Notes under the pieces: generated by a model
What the model saw: the letters and a program-made list of their open reading frames with translations, nothing else
Told to the model about the DNA's origin: nothing
Database searches by the model: none
Translations under genes and position numbers: made by a program
Part shown: positions 9,005 to 16,371 of the stretch, piece after piece
How positions within the stretch are numbered: position 1 is the stretch's first letter
How the letters are laid out: the number at the start of each line of letters is the position of its first letter
Assembly (NCBI RefSeq): GCF_001047675.1
Contig: NZ_CP011975.1
Span: 2,024,073 to 2,088,072 of the forward strand
Direction: 5' to 3'
DNA: 64,000 bases
Source: Yersinia aleksiciae
GTDB lineage: Bacteria > Pseudomonadota > Gammaproteobacteria > Enterobacterales > Enterobacteriaceae

Positions 9005-9758
9005 AATGTCAGTGCTTGTGCTCTTTAGTGCACTGCTTTATGGATGTGGCGACAAGACAGACCAGACGCTTTCTCCGCCTGAAAATGCCCGCCATATAAC
9101 GGTGTTATTTAGAGTGCCGGATGGCACCACACTGATGCCGATGCAGGTGCTGTACCGTTCTGACAAGTGTATGGACAAAAGCTACAACTCAAATTATGAG
9201 TCTTATCCGGTACGGGGATACAATGGCTTTACACAGCCCTTTGTTCGGCAGGGATACAGTGATATCTGGCAGACCGGTATCGCCATAGATGGCGGTGGTC
9301 CGTGCCAGTGGCAGCTTAACTCCCTCCGTGTCAGCTTTAAGCTGTCTGATGACAATCCTCTGGTGAAGGGTAAAAAGGTAATTGCATCCAGTTATATCTT
9401 TGATTTTGATGATTACGGACTCAGTGACGGCTACGGTACCGGAAGGGCGAAAGAGGCCACAGGCAATCTCGACTTAAAAACCAATTTTTTCCCTACAACG
9501 ATCATCAATAAAATGTTTAATGAAACCTCTATTGAGCTGTTTGGTGGCGATACGGATTATGAAGAATGGAGCAGACGTTACAGGCTTCAAAATACTCAAA
9601 AGATAGTTGTAGAACCGATATTTCATGCTGAAAAAGGAGTGTTGCTTGAGGGGGATGAGGAACGTGGAGTCGGGATGGTGATAACTTATCCGGATGGGAG
9701 TATCGAGCATGTTCGTAAGGTAAAACCTGATTATCAAAGACTACTATCTTTGAAGTAA
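8988..9758 (+). CDS. Lipoprotein, probable immunity partner of the lipase
   Basis: This is a 256-residue protein with a lipoprotein signal (MNFLTKMSVLVLFSALLYGC; lipobox LLYGC, lipidated Cys20), so it should be anchored facing the periplasm. I do not recognise the mature domain. It begins inside the lipase gene: the TTG at 8988 overlaps the last 17 bases and has GGAGG at 8977-8981 six bases away. The ATG at 9006 would leave that site 24 bases off and remove the basic N-region, so I prefer TTG. Tight overlap with a lipase and a periplasmic location fit an immunity protein that blocks a phospholipase in sister cells. A 39-codon relic with the same overlap and lipobox pattern lies at 9971. Confidence 0.72.
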   Translation: MNFLTKMSVLVLFSALLYGCGDKTDQTLSPPENARHITVLFRVPDGTTLMPMQVLYRSDKCMDKSYNSNYESYPVRGYNGFTQPFVRQGYSDIWQTGIAIDGGGPCQWQLNSLRVSFKLSDDNPLVKGKKVIASSYIFDFDDYGLSDGYGTGRAKEATGNLDLKTNFFPTTIINKMFNETSIELFGGDTDYEEWSRRYRLQNTQKIVVEPIFHAEKGVLLEGDEERGVGMVITYPDGSIEHVRKVKPDYQRLLSLK

Positions 9759-9772
9759 AGAAAACGATCATG

Positions 9773-9799
9773 AAAGGATCCTCTGGAAGTCCTTTTTTT
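9773..9799 (+). terminator. Probable intrinsic terminator after the lipase/lipoprotein pair
   Basis: AAAGGA and TCCTTT arms flank TCCTCTGGAAG and run into seven Ts (to about 9799). The stem is short, but the T-run is strong and lies 15 bases after the lipoprotein stop. Confidence 0.5.
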
Positions 9800-9862
9800 G
9801 CATGAAATTTCGTTGGTGAAGAAACCCATACCTCGAACACCAATAGGGTTTAAATTCACTCT

Positions 9863-9987
9863 TAACGAGGTTCAGCGCAACTGCGAGTTCCTTGTGATCC
9901 AGAATATGCTGCAACGGACGCACCGGTAAGAACGCCTTTATACGCTTTGCTGAAATCACGGAGGAGGAGCTTGAACTGTCTAAATAA
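9863..9987 (+). pseudogene. 3'-end relic of a second lipase effector gene
   Basis: The stretch AACGAGGTTCAGCGCAAC...GAGTTCCTTGTG through CGCTTTGCTGAAATCACGG to GAGCTTGAACTGTCTAAATAA parallels the last 40 codons of the intact lipase (GATGAGGTTCAACGCAAC...GAGGAAGAAGTTGAACTTTCTAACTAA). It has an internal deletion and a frame break (an early TAA in CACCGGTAAG). Only the tail survives, so this is an eroded paralogue, probably left by recombination between tandem effector cassettes. Confidence 0.72.
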
Positions 9988-10090
9988 GGTTACTGTACTC
10001 CTTCCCCCTGTCATTGTGCTGCTTTCCTGTGACCGCTCGCACTATTTCACCGAATTGTTTGCCGAGAAATGTGCAATATCTAATAGATAA
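9971..10090 (+). pseudogene. Relic of a second immunity lipoprotein
   Basis: A 39-codon frame starts with TTG inside the relic lipase tail, after GGAGGAG, exactly as in the intact pair. It reads MNCLNKVTVLLPPVIVLLSC and then DRSHYFTELFAEKC before a stop at 10088-10090. The first 20 residues form a lipoprotein signal (lipobox LLSC) comparable to MNFLTKMSVLVLFSALLYGC upstream. The mature domain is missing. It is a truncated second immunity gene, or a short lipopeptide if still translated. Confidence 0.6.
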
Positions 10091-10307
10091 CTTACAGTTA
10101 TATATTCATGGCCCTGATTTTTCGCCATAAAAGGCAGGGTGAACACCGCCTACCTGATGTGCAGATTACGCGCTAGTGCATTAAATATTATTGATATTAT
10201 TAGATAAAAACCACTGAGACATTCATTTTTCCCCATAGTGTAATCACAGCAATCACCTCCAGATGGTTCGATTCTCTCTCTCCATCCTTGGTGTCAAGGA
10301 GGGAGTC

Positions 10308-12566
10308 ATGCCAGCATCTGAGGTTAATTCATCAATTAATGTTATAGGTTCGTCCCCGGCATTTAGTCAGCTTTTACGCTTAGTTGAGCGGGTCGCGCCA
10401 TCACAGCAAAGCTTACTGATTTGTGGCCCCACGGGGTGCGGCAAAGAGGTGATTGCTCAGTTGGTCCATCAACACAGTAAAAATCCCTCGGCCCCCTTTA
10501 TTGATCTTAACTGTGGCGCGATCCCAGAGCATTTGGTGGAAGCGGAGCTATTTGGTCATGTTAAAGGCGCCTTTACCGGGGCATCAGGTGACCGGCGTGG
10601 CCATTTGGAAATGGTCGGCAGTGGCACTCTGTTTTTAGATGAAATCGGTGAAATGCCCTTATCGGTGCAGCCCAAGTTGCTACGCGCATTGGAAACGCGC
10701 ACATTTCGCCCGATTGGCAGCAGTGATGTGCGTCATTTTAAAGGGCGAGTGGTCGCGGCGACTCACCGGAATCTGCTGACCCAAGTCAAAAGTGGTGTTT
10801 TCAGGGAGGATCTCTACTACCGCTTAGGGGTCATCACGCTGGATATTCCCGCACTCAACCAGCGCAGAGAAGATATCCCCGCCCTAATTGAATATTTCGC
10901 CTCACTGCAAACTCACCGACTCGTTTTCAACGCCCATGCGATGTCCCACTTACAACAGTATCCGTGGCCGGGCAATGTGCGGGAATTGCGCAATTTAGTC
11001 GACAGATTAGCGGCATTATCGGATACCCACTTAATCACTCGCGAAGTGCTGGACACTTTTATGCCAACTGCGCAGTTGGAGGTGAAAGTGTCGTCAGATC
11101 TACTGGCTGACGCCATGCTGGCCCTGCCGGGGAGCGATAAGTTGGTGGTAGTGGAACAGCTGTTGATCGAGCGCGCACTACAGCGCACCACTGGCAATAA
11201 AACCGCCGCAGCCCAATTATTGGGTATCAGCCGTAAATCGGTTGAGCGGCGCATTCAAGGTCGGATGGATAAACGGCCCATCGCCCTACAGCATTTGCAG
11301 GAAGGAATGCGGTTGATGCAGTGTGCTGCCTACCATGAAGCCATTGCCGATTTGCAAAAAGGATTACAACTGCTGGTGGGGATTACGTTAGATGAGGAGG
11401 TGCGGCAGCTCCATTACAACCTCTATCGTCAACTCAGCCTCAGCTATCAAATGCTGCATGGCTGGTTAAGTCATGATGCTCTGAAATATCATAATGATGC
11501 GATCACATTGGGTAAAAAGACTGGCGATGAGTCCGAGTTGGCCGAGCTATCTTTCTGGCGCTGGTCAGCGCAGCTCATGGCCCTTGATTTGCCTCTGGTC
11601 CGCACACTGGCTCAGGAATTACTGCAACGTGGTCAGACAGAAAAAACAGCGCAGATATGGCGTGAAGCACACATTGCACTGGCTAGTACCCTGTTTTGGC
11701 TTGGGGATAATCAGGAAGTTTTGACCTGCCTATTGCGCAGCAAATTGCTGAGTACGCCTGGCGAATATACCGATCAACAGGGTTTGGATTTGGTCGGCAT
11801 GGCGCTGACGCTGGAAGGGCTGGCACTCTTGCAACTGGGCAACTTTAAGCGGGCCAGAGAGATCGCTAAAAAATTGGAGTTACGCGCCGCTGATGAAAAT
11901 ATTATTACTTTTCATCGCGTTATCTCACTACGTGGGGCGGCATGGCTGGCCTGTCTATTCGAAGACAGTGACAGTTTGGGCCGATTGACCCATGGGTTAG
12001 AAACAGTGACGCAGCAATATGGTTTTGCGTTTTATCAGGGGCTGGGGAAGCTGTTGAAAGGGTGCCATCTACTGATGCAGCATGATTATGCTCAAGCAGA
12101 ACTGCATATGCTGGATGGCGATGAAACCTATCTATTTTGCCAGGGCGGTAAGCTATTTCACTCCTTTCAAGCATGGAAACGTGGTGAGTTATTACTGCTG
12201 TCTGGGCAGCCACAACAGTGCGACACCCTGATTTCATCGGCGCTGGAACTCGCCTTCAAGCACCAAGAGCGCGCCTATCTCAGCGAATTGATGGTCGTTA
12301 AAGCCCGCGCCAGAGAAGCACTGAATGACCTTATTGGCGCAGAACAAGGTTTTCGGTGCGCCATTGCGACCGCCCAAACATTGGGGGTCGTGCCTGCCCA
12401 ACTGGTTGCGACCCACGAACTGGCCAACTTGTTAGCCCAAACGCGGCGAAAACCGGAAGCTATTACCCTGCTATCCAGCATGCTGAAAAGCATCGATCTC
12501 CATGGAGCCCCCCCTTTTGTTAGCCGAGCGACTCAGCGGCTATCTGAGTGGCTTCAGCCGGAATGA
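10308..12566 (+). CDS. Sigma-54-dependent activator: AAA+ domain, Fis HTH, long TPR-like C-terminus
   Basis: This 752-residue protein is a bacterial enhancer-binding protein that would remodel RNA polymerase sigma-54. It starts almost directly with the AAA+ domain (about 8-250): Walker A GPTGCGKE (40-47), the intact sigma-54 contact loop GAFTGA (87-92), Walker B GTLFLDE (106-112), arginine-finger segment FREDLYYRL (165-173) and WPGNVREL (220-227). A Fis-type helix-turn-helix follows (NKTAAAQLLGISRKSVERRI, 297-316), then some 430 residues of helical repeats resembling TPRs (about 325-750). The usual N-terminal receiver, GAF or PAS domain is absent, so signal input must come from the C-terminus. 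An in-frame ATG lies at 10263, but AAGGAGGG at 10296-10303 sets the start at 10308. The consensus sigma-54 promoter just downstream is its obvious target. Confidence 0.88.
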   Translation: MPASEVNSSINVIGSSPAFSQLLRLVERVAPSQQSLLICGPTGCGKEVIAQLVHQHSKNPSAPFIDLNCGAIPEHLVEAELFGHVKGAFTGASGDRRGHLEMVGSGTLFLDEIGEMPLSVQPKLLRALETRTFRPIGSSDVRHFKGRVVAATHRNLLTQVKSGVFREDLYYRLGVITLDIPALNQRREDIPALIEYFASLQTHRLVFNAHAMSHLQQYPWPGNVRELRNLVDRLAALSDTHLITREVLDTFMPTAQLEVKVSSDLLADAMLALPGSDKLVVVEQLLIERALQRTTGNKTAAAQLLGISRKSVERRIQGRMDKRPIALQHLQEGMRLMQCAAYHEAIADLQKGLQLLVGITLDEEVRQLHYNLYRQLSLSYQMLHGWLSHDALKYHNDAITLGKKTGDESELAELSFWRWSAQLMALDLPLVRTLAQELLQRGQTEKTAQIWREAHIALASTLFWLGDNQEVLTCLLRSKLLSTPGEYTDQQGLDLVGMALTLEGLALLQLGNFKRAREIAKKLELRAADENIITFHRVISLRGAAWLACLFEDSDSLGRLTHGLETVTQQYGFAFYQGLGKLLKGCHLLMQHDYAQAELHMLDGDETYLFCQGGKLFHSFQAWKRGELLLLSGQPQQCDTLISSALELAFKHQERAYLSELMVVKARAREALNDLIGAEQGFRCAIATAQTLGVVPAQLVATHELANLLAQTRRKPEAITLLSSMLKSIDLHGAPPFVSRATQRLSEWLQPE

Positions 12567-12583
12567 GTCGACATCCGCGCCCA

Positions 12584-12630
12584 TGGTCGTTTTCGGCCAA
12601 TGCTCTTTTTTCTCTGGACGGAATCGTCCA
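12584..12630 (+). promoter_or_regulatory. Two matching palindromes, likely enhancer sites for the activator
   Basis: TGGTCGTTTTCGGCCA (12584-12599) and TGGACGGAATCGTCCA (12615-12630) share the form TGGnCG-N4-CGnCCA. Their centres are exactly 31 bp apart, about three helical turns, and at about -128 and -97 from the predicted sigma-54 transcription start. This spacing is what a dimer-of-dimers enhancer-binding protein needs. Nothing else in the window explains the pair. Confidence 0.75.
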
Positions 12631-12693
12631 TATTCGCCAGTTTTTAGCACGCGAAAATTAAATTAATAGTGATAATTCAATCAATTAGTTGGT

Positions 12694-12709
12694 TGGCACG
12701 CAGGTTGCA
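12694..12709 (+). promoter_or_regulatory. Consensus sigma-54 promoter
   Basis: TGGCACGCAGGTTGCA carries the full -24 (TGGCACG) and -12 (TTGCA) elements with the canonical spacing. Transcription should begin near 12720, leaving a leader of about 62 bases before the ATG at 12782. It drives the two genes downstream of the activator. Confidence 0.9.
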
Positions 12710-12781
12710 ATTTCTACTGTGGGTAGAGTATCAGATGTACTACCTAATGATGTTTCTCTCTTATCTATTAAGGAACACAAT

Positions 12782-13459
12782 ATGAGTACTCTCTATACAA
12801 TTAACGTAATCAATAACAGCCCAACAGCGCAGGATTTCTTCTTCTTCCAAAAACCGGCGATTTATACCGGCGGCGCTAAAGTCTACTCCAACAGTATCTA
12901 CCAAGAAGTGTTGCAGCCTTATGCGAACTCAGGTTCTGTGCTGACCTTTGAATGCTTAATGCAGTTCTATGCTGGCGCCCAAACTCAGCTACCTAATTTG
13001 AGCGTCGGGCAAGACTCGGGATACATCACCTCCAGCCAGGCGGTCGATTTAACCTCTGCGACGGCAGGAGTACAAACGGCCAACACCACGCTACTTTCCG
13101 TTGACCCTTCGCTAGGTCTGTCACCTGCCAGTTATACCGAGGGCGTCCAGCCCGGCGCTTATCGCATTATCACCCCAGCCTTCAATCCGATTACGGAAGT
13201 ATTGAATGCGGGGTTAGCGGTACAAAGCGCCAGCGGCGGCACAGTCTTATCGAGCTTTATCAATGCGGAACCGAGTAAAAATATCGATTGTCAGCCGGTG
13301 CTGAGCTTCTATGTCCAAACCGGGACTTACCAGCCGGGGACGGTGATCAATTTCTCCACCTCGTCGGTCGGTTCTGCAATATGCGATACCACTCAAGGGG
13401 TGACCGCATTTAACGTGACTTACAACCCGCAAGGCACTTGGACGGTAACGTCGGCTTGA
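12782..13459 (+). CDS. Unrecognised 225-residue protein under the sigma-54 promoter
   Basis: I do not recognise the family. The protein begins MSTLYTINVINNSPTAQDFF, has no signal peptide or membrane segment, and is rich in Ser, Thr, Gly, Asn and Gln with alternating hydrophobic residues, which suggests a beta-sheet fold. Three cysteines are visible (FECLM, NIDCQP, AICDTT). It ends in the strand-like TAFNVTYNPQGTWTVTSA. The open frame extends upstream to 12689, but that would place the promoter inside the gene; AAGGA at 12768-12772 supports the ATG at 12782. It is first in the sigma-54 operon and is followed by an intrinsic terminator, so it should be the more abundant product. A structural, binding or secreted-substrate role is possible but unproven. 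Confidence 0.8.
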   Translation: MSTLYTINVINNSPTAQDFFFFQKPAIYTGGAKVYSNSIYQEVLQPYANSGSVLTFECLMQFYAGAQTQLPNLSVGQDSGYITSSQAVDLTSATAGVQTANTTLLSVDPSLGLSPASYTEGVQPGAYRIITPAFNPITEVLNAGLAVQSASGGTVLSSFINAEPSKNIDCQPVLSFYVQTGTYQPGTVINFSTSSVGSAICDTTQGVTAFNVTYNPQGTWTVTSA

Positions 13460-13473
13460 TAGCAGCAACCTGT

Positions 13474-13508
13474 ATACGGGCAGCCTGATCAACTGCGCCG
13501 TATTTTTT
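13474..13508 (+). terminator. Intrinsic terminator/attenuator between the two sigma-54-controlled genes
   Basis: ATACGG-GCAG (13474-13483) pairs with CTGC-G-CCGTAT (13493-13503) across a nine-base loop with one bulged G, and runs into a six-T tract. It lies 14 bases after the first gene and 45 before the second. Partial read-through would give less of the second protein than the first. Confidence 0.72.
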
Positions 13509-13552
13509 GCGACAACACATTGTTAATCCTAAATTTTCTATGAGGAGGCTCT

Positions 13553-14209
13553 ATGCCTAATCTAACAACCAGCATTCCACTCAATCTCTTGTTAGGCCAA
13601 TTCGATGACCCTGTGGGTCAATTGACTCAGCCACCACTCAGTAATGAGTGTGGTGCCTACGCGCTAACGGCCACACTGGCTGCCTTTGCGGACTGGCCGG
13701 AAAGTACCATTATCACCTATTTGGAAAACACCAATGTGATTTACCAACTTGATGATTTTGTGACGGCTAAGAATAAAATCTATGGTCTGACGGGCATACT
13801 CAACCCCGATGGTGGGGCCAATGTGGCGGCGGGGGGATATAACTCTCCGGCCGCTATGGCCGCCGTGGCAATGGACTTCACTCGCACGGTATCGGTGAGT
13901 ATCACCACTGCGGGCTTATTTGCCTTAGGTATGTTGTACCCGCATGAACAGGTCGCCTGTGAGGTCGTGGTCGGTCAGCAAAATGTGCATACAGCTGCCG
14001 CTTATGCCGACCCCAACGGTGGGCAAGTTCAATTGATTTGTGTGGCCTCTGGCCCGCAAGCGCTTCATATGCTTGCCCGTGGCTCCGACGGGCTTTATTA
14101 CGATCCCGGCACGGGTATTCGTAATAACGATTGGGGTAATCCAACACTGCCGACATTTGAGCAGCACAGTGGCTATGAATTTGTCGGCTTATGGTTAACC
14201 ATCAGTTAG
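13553..14209 (+). CDS. Papain-like cysteine peptidase candidate under the sigma-54 promoter
   Basis: This 218-residue protein has the layout of a papain-fold peptidase: Cys33 at the start of a helix (NECGAYALTATLAAF), His172 (ALHMLARG) about 140 residues later, and Asp184 in YYDPGTG twelve residues after that. I do not recognise the exact family, and the catalytic assignment is inferred from order and spacing. There is no signal peptide. A strong ribosome site (GAGGAGG) precedes the ATG. It shares a promoter with the unrecognised protein upstream but sits behind an attenuator. It could process that protein, act as a toxin, or be a catalytically altered relative. Confidence 0.65.
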   Translation: MPNLTTSIPLNLLLGQFDDPVGQLTQPPLSNECGAYALTATLAAFADWPESTIITYLENTNVIYQLDDFVTAKNKIYGLTGILNPDGGANVAAGGYNSPAAMAAVAMDFTRTVSVSITTAGLFALGMLYPHEQVACEVVVGQQNVHTAAAYADPNGGQVQLICVASGPQALHMLARGSDGLYYDPGTGIRNNDWGNPTLPTFEQHSGYEFVGLWLTIS

Positions 14210-14677
14210 TGAACAAGCATTGTAAAATAGTGAACCGGTAAACAGCTCCCCTATGGTTGTTTATCGGTTCACCCGCCGCCTACGTATTCCTCTATCCCAC
14301 TATTTCGCCATAAAAATCAATTCGTCTTTCTTAAAAACTCCCATGATTAATATATCAACTATGGGGCTACTATAGAATATATATATATTAGTTAAAAGCT
14401 GGTGGGGTTATTCTGTGATATTCCGCCGTAGTAATGTTTATTGTAATTCGAGTATTAAGTGCACTGGACGTTTACTGGAAATAGATATTTAATAAGTTTT
14501 AAACCGTTGCTGATGATTAATTTATATCGGCTGCCTTATATCGGCTGACTAATTATTATTTACTTGCTTGGTATTCTATAGGCTAAGTCAATTTAATATT
14601 GTCATAAGATAATTTAACGGCATGTTAAATAAATATAACAAACTATATTCCATTAGCATTATTTGGAGTGAATTAAA
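14210..14677. other. AT-rich intergenic stretch with a stem-loop
   Basis: A strong hairpin lies at 14230-14272 (GTGAACCGGTAAACA against TGTTTATCGGTTCAC), just after the papain-like gene. It lacks a T-run, so it may stabilise or end the transcript with help. The rest (14330-14677) is very AT-rich, includes a TATATATATAT run near 14378, and probably holds the promoter of the downstream regulator array. No gene was seen. Confidence 0.5.
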
Positions 14678-14929
14678 ATGAACAAAGACTGGCATAAACA
14701 AGATATTTTAGCTGCGATACGAAAGGAAAAAGGTTCTCTTGCCGAATTATCAAGAGAAAATGGATTATCCCCATGCACATTATCTAACGCACTCACTCGC
14801 CCATGGCCAAAAGGTGAAATGATTATCGCAAACGCCATTGGTATTTCACCTCAAGAGATATGGCCCAGCAGATTCATCGATTATAGAGGTCATGAAATTA
14901 TTAGAAGAGTCAGAAAAAACCAAGATTAA
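14678..14929 (+). CDS. Ner/Nlp-like helix-turn-helix DNA-binding protein
   Basis: This 83-residue protein resembles the Ner/Nlp/SfsB family of small DNA-binding proteins related to the phage Mu Ner repressor: it begins DWHKQDILAAIRKEKGSLAE, has a helix-turn-helix over about 20-50 (LAELSRENGLSPCTLSNAL), and the diagnostic WPKGEMIIANAIGISPQEIWPSR. The ATG is preceded by GGAGTG. It ends 12 bases before the first of four PAS-LuxR genes and is probably the first gene of that operon, so it may control the array or act with it. No other phage gene is nearby, so this is a domesticated regulator, not a prophage. Confidence 0.82.
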   Translation: MNKDWHKQDILAAIRKEKGSLAELSRENGLSPCTLSNALTRPWPKGEMIIANAIGISPQEIWPSRFIDYRGHEIIRRVRKNQD

Positions 14930-14941
14930 GAGGGTGAAATC

Positions 14942-15628
14942 ATGGAGAAAACATTGTTGACCTCGCTTAAAATGTTAATTCCATTTTGGAATAACAGTTC
15001 AGAAGCTTGGGGAGTAAAGGATAACAAATCAGTATTTATCTATGCGAATGATAGATTTAGTGAGCTATTAGGTTTACCGAATGGATTTAATGTCGAAGGT
15101 CGATTAGATGGTGAACTTCCTGCACCTACAGCAGAGTTTCAGACCGAGTTTCAAGAGCATGATAGGCAGGCAATATTATCGCAAGAGCGCGCAACAACAA
15201 TCGAAATACATGCCTTTGAACGGCGCTCATATTTTCAGCCTTATTTTTGCGATAAATATCCTTTAATCGATGAACAGGGGGTTGCCCAGGGACTTGTTTT
15301 TCATGCAAGAGCGGTACAAGACATAATATTAACAAGCTTAAATAAGATAAAAGTCCCAACATCACTTATATTTACGCCACCAACAGAGTTGTTCTCAAAA
15401 AGAGAGTGGGAAGTGTTGTTCTATATTTTACATTCGTTTTCAAGCAAAGAGATTGCTAAAAAACTTCATCTGTCATCACGGACTGTCTGCAATATTACCC
15501 AAAGCATCTATAAGAAAGCAGATGTTAGCAGTAAGCGGCAGATCATTGAATATTGTTATGCGAAGAAAATTAATAACTATGTCCCACAAAGTTTTTTTGA
15601 ATATTCAGGATCCTTTCCATTAATGTAA
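14942..15628 (+). CDS. PAS-LuxR transcription regulator, array copy 1
   Basis: The first of four tandem paralogues, 228 residues. The N-terminal half (about 14-125) is PAS-like: it begins FWNNSSEAWGVKDNKSVFIY and contains FCDKYPLIDEQG. The C-terminal half has a LuxR/GerE helix-turn-helix (about 145-210: FSKREWEVLFYILH, SSKEIAKKLHLSSRTVCNIT, IYKKADVSSKRQIIEYC). There is no receiver or acyl-homoserine-lactone domain, so a small ligand bound by the PAS domain is the likely input. AGGGTGA precedes the ATG, 12 bases after the Ner-like gene. The coding sequence is visibly more AT-rich than flanking core genes. Confidence 0.87.
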   Translation: MEKTLLTSLKMLIPFWNNSSEAWGVKDNKSVFIYANDRFSELLGLPNGFNVEGRLDGELPAPTAEFQTEFQEHDRQAILSQERATTIEIHAFERRSYFQPYFCDKYPLIDEQGVAQGLVFHARAVQDIILTSLNKIKVPTSLIFTPPTELFSKREWEVLFYILHSFSSKEIAKKLHLSSRTVCNITQSIYKKADVSSKRQIIEYCYAKKINNYVPQSFFEYSGSFPLM

Positions 15629-15657
15629 GGGAAATTAAGCATAATAGGAGAAATACA

Positions 15658-16353
15658 ATGGAAAAAGAATTATTCAAATCACTTGAGTTTTTTAAGCGTT
15701 TTTGGGAGCAGAGTTCAGAGCCATGGTATGTAAAAAACAATCGCTCAAGATATGTTTATGCAAATCGTAGCGTTAATAAGATGCTCGGTTTATCTGATGA
15801 GTTTTGCCTGGCAGGGCGATTCGATAGTGAACTTCCGACACCCATAGCAGAGTTTGCGACTGAATTTCAGCAACAAGATCGACAGGTTGAGTTAATGCAA
15901 GATCGTATCACCTCTATTGAAATACATTTATTTGATGGACTTTCTTATTTCACGGCTTATTTCTGCGATAAATATCCGGTAATCGACGAAGAAGGTATAT
16001 CCCAAGGCGTTGTTTGCCATGCCAGACCTGTTACCAATGTGATATTAACGTGCTTAAATAAAATAAAAATGCCCACATCATTAGTATTAATGCCTCCATT
16101 AGAGATTTTCTCTAAAAGAGAATGGGAAGTGCTATTTTATCTTTTACATGCCTTCTCAAATGCTGATACTGCTAAAAAACTCTGTCTGTCATCACAAACC
16201 GTTTGCAATGTTATTCAAAGTATTTATAAAAAACTAGGTTTCTCTAGTACGCGTCAGGTTATTGATTATTGCTATGAGAACAAAATAAATAATTTTGTAC
16301 CGAAAAGCTTCTTCGAGTACTCAGGGCCATTTCCATTAGTGAAAGAAAGTTGA
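15658..16353 (+). CDS. PAS-LuxR transcription regulator, array copy 2
   Basis: The second paralogue, 231 residues and the most divergent of the four. The PAS half keeps WEQSSEPWYVKNNRSRYVYAN and FCDKYPVIDEEG; the HTH half reads FSKREWEVLFYLLHAF, ADTAKKLCLSSQTVCNVIQS, LGFSSTRQVIDYC. Where the other copies have KKAG/KKAD plus SKRQ, this one has KKLG and STRQ, so its DNA recognition may differ. It ends in PFPLVKES instead of SFPLM. AGGAGAAA precedes the ATG, 30 bases after copy 1. Confidence 0.86.
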   Translation: MEKELFKSLEFFKRFWEQSSEPWYVKNNRSRYVYANRSVNKMLGLSDEFCLAGRFDSELPTPIAEFATEFQQQDRQVELMQDRITSIEIHLFDGLSYFTAYFCDKYPVIDEEGISQGVVCHARPVTNVILTCLNKIKMPTSLVLMPPLEIFSKREWEVLFYLLHAFSNADTAKKLCLSSQTVCNVIQSIYKKLGFSSTRQVIDYCYENKINNFVPKSFFEYSGPFPLVKES

Positions 16354-16371
16354 TATATAAATGGGGGCGTA

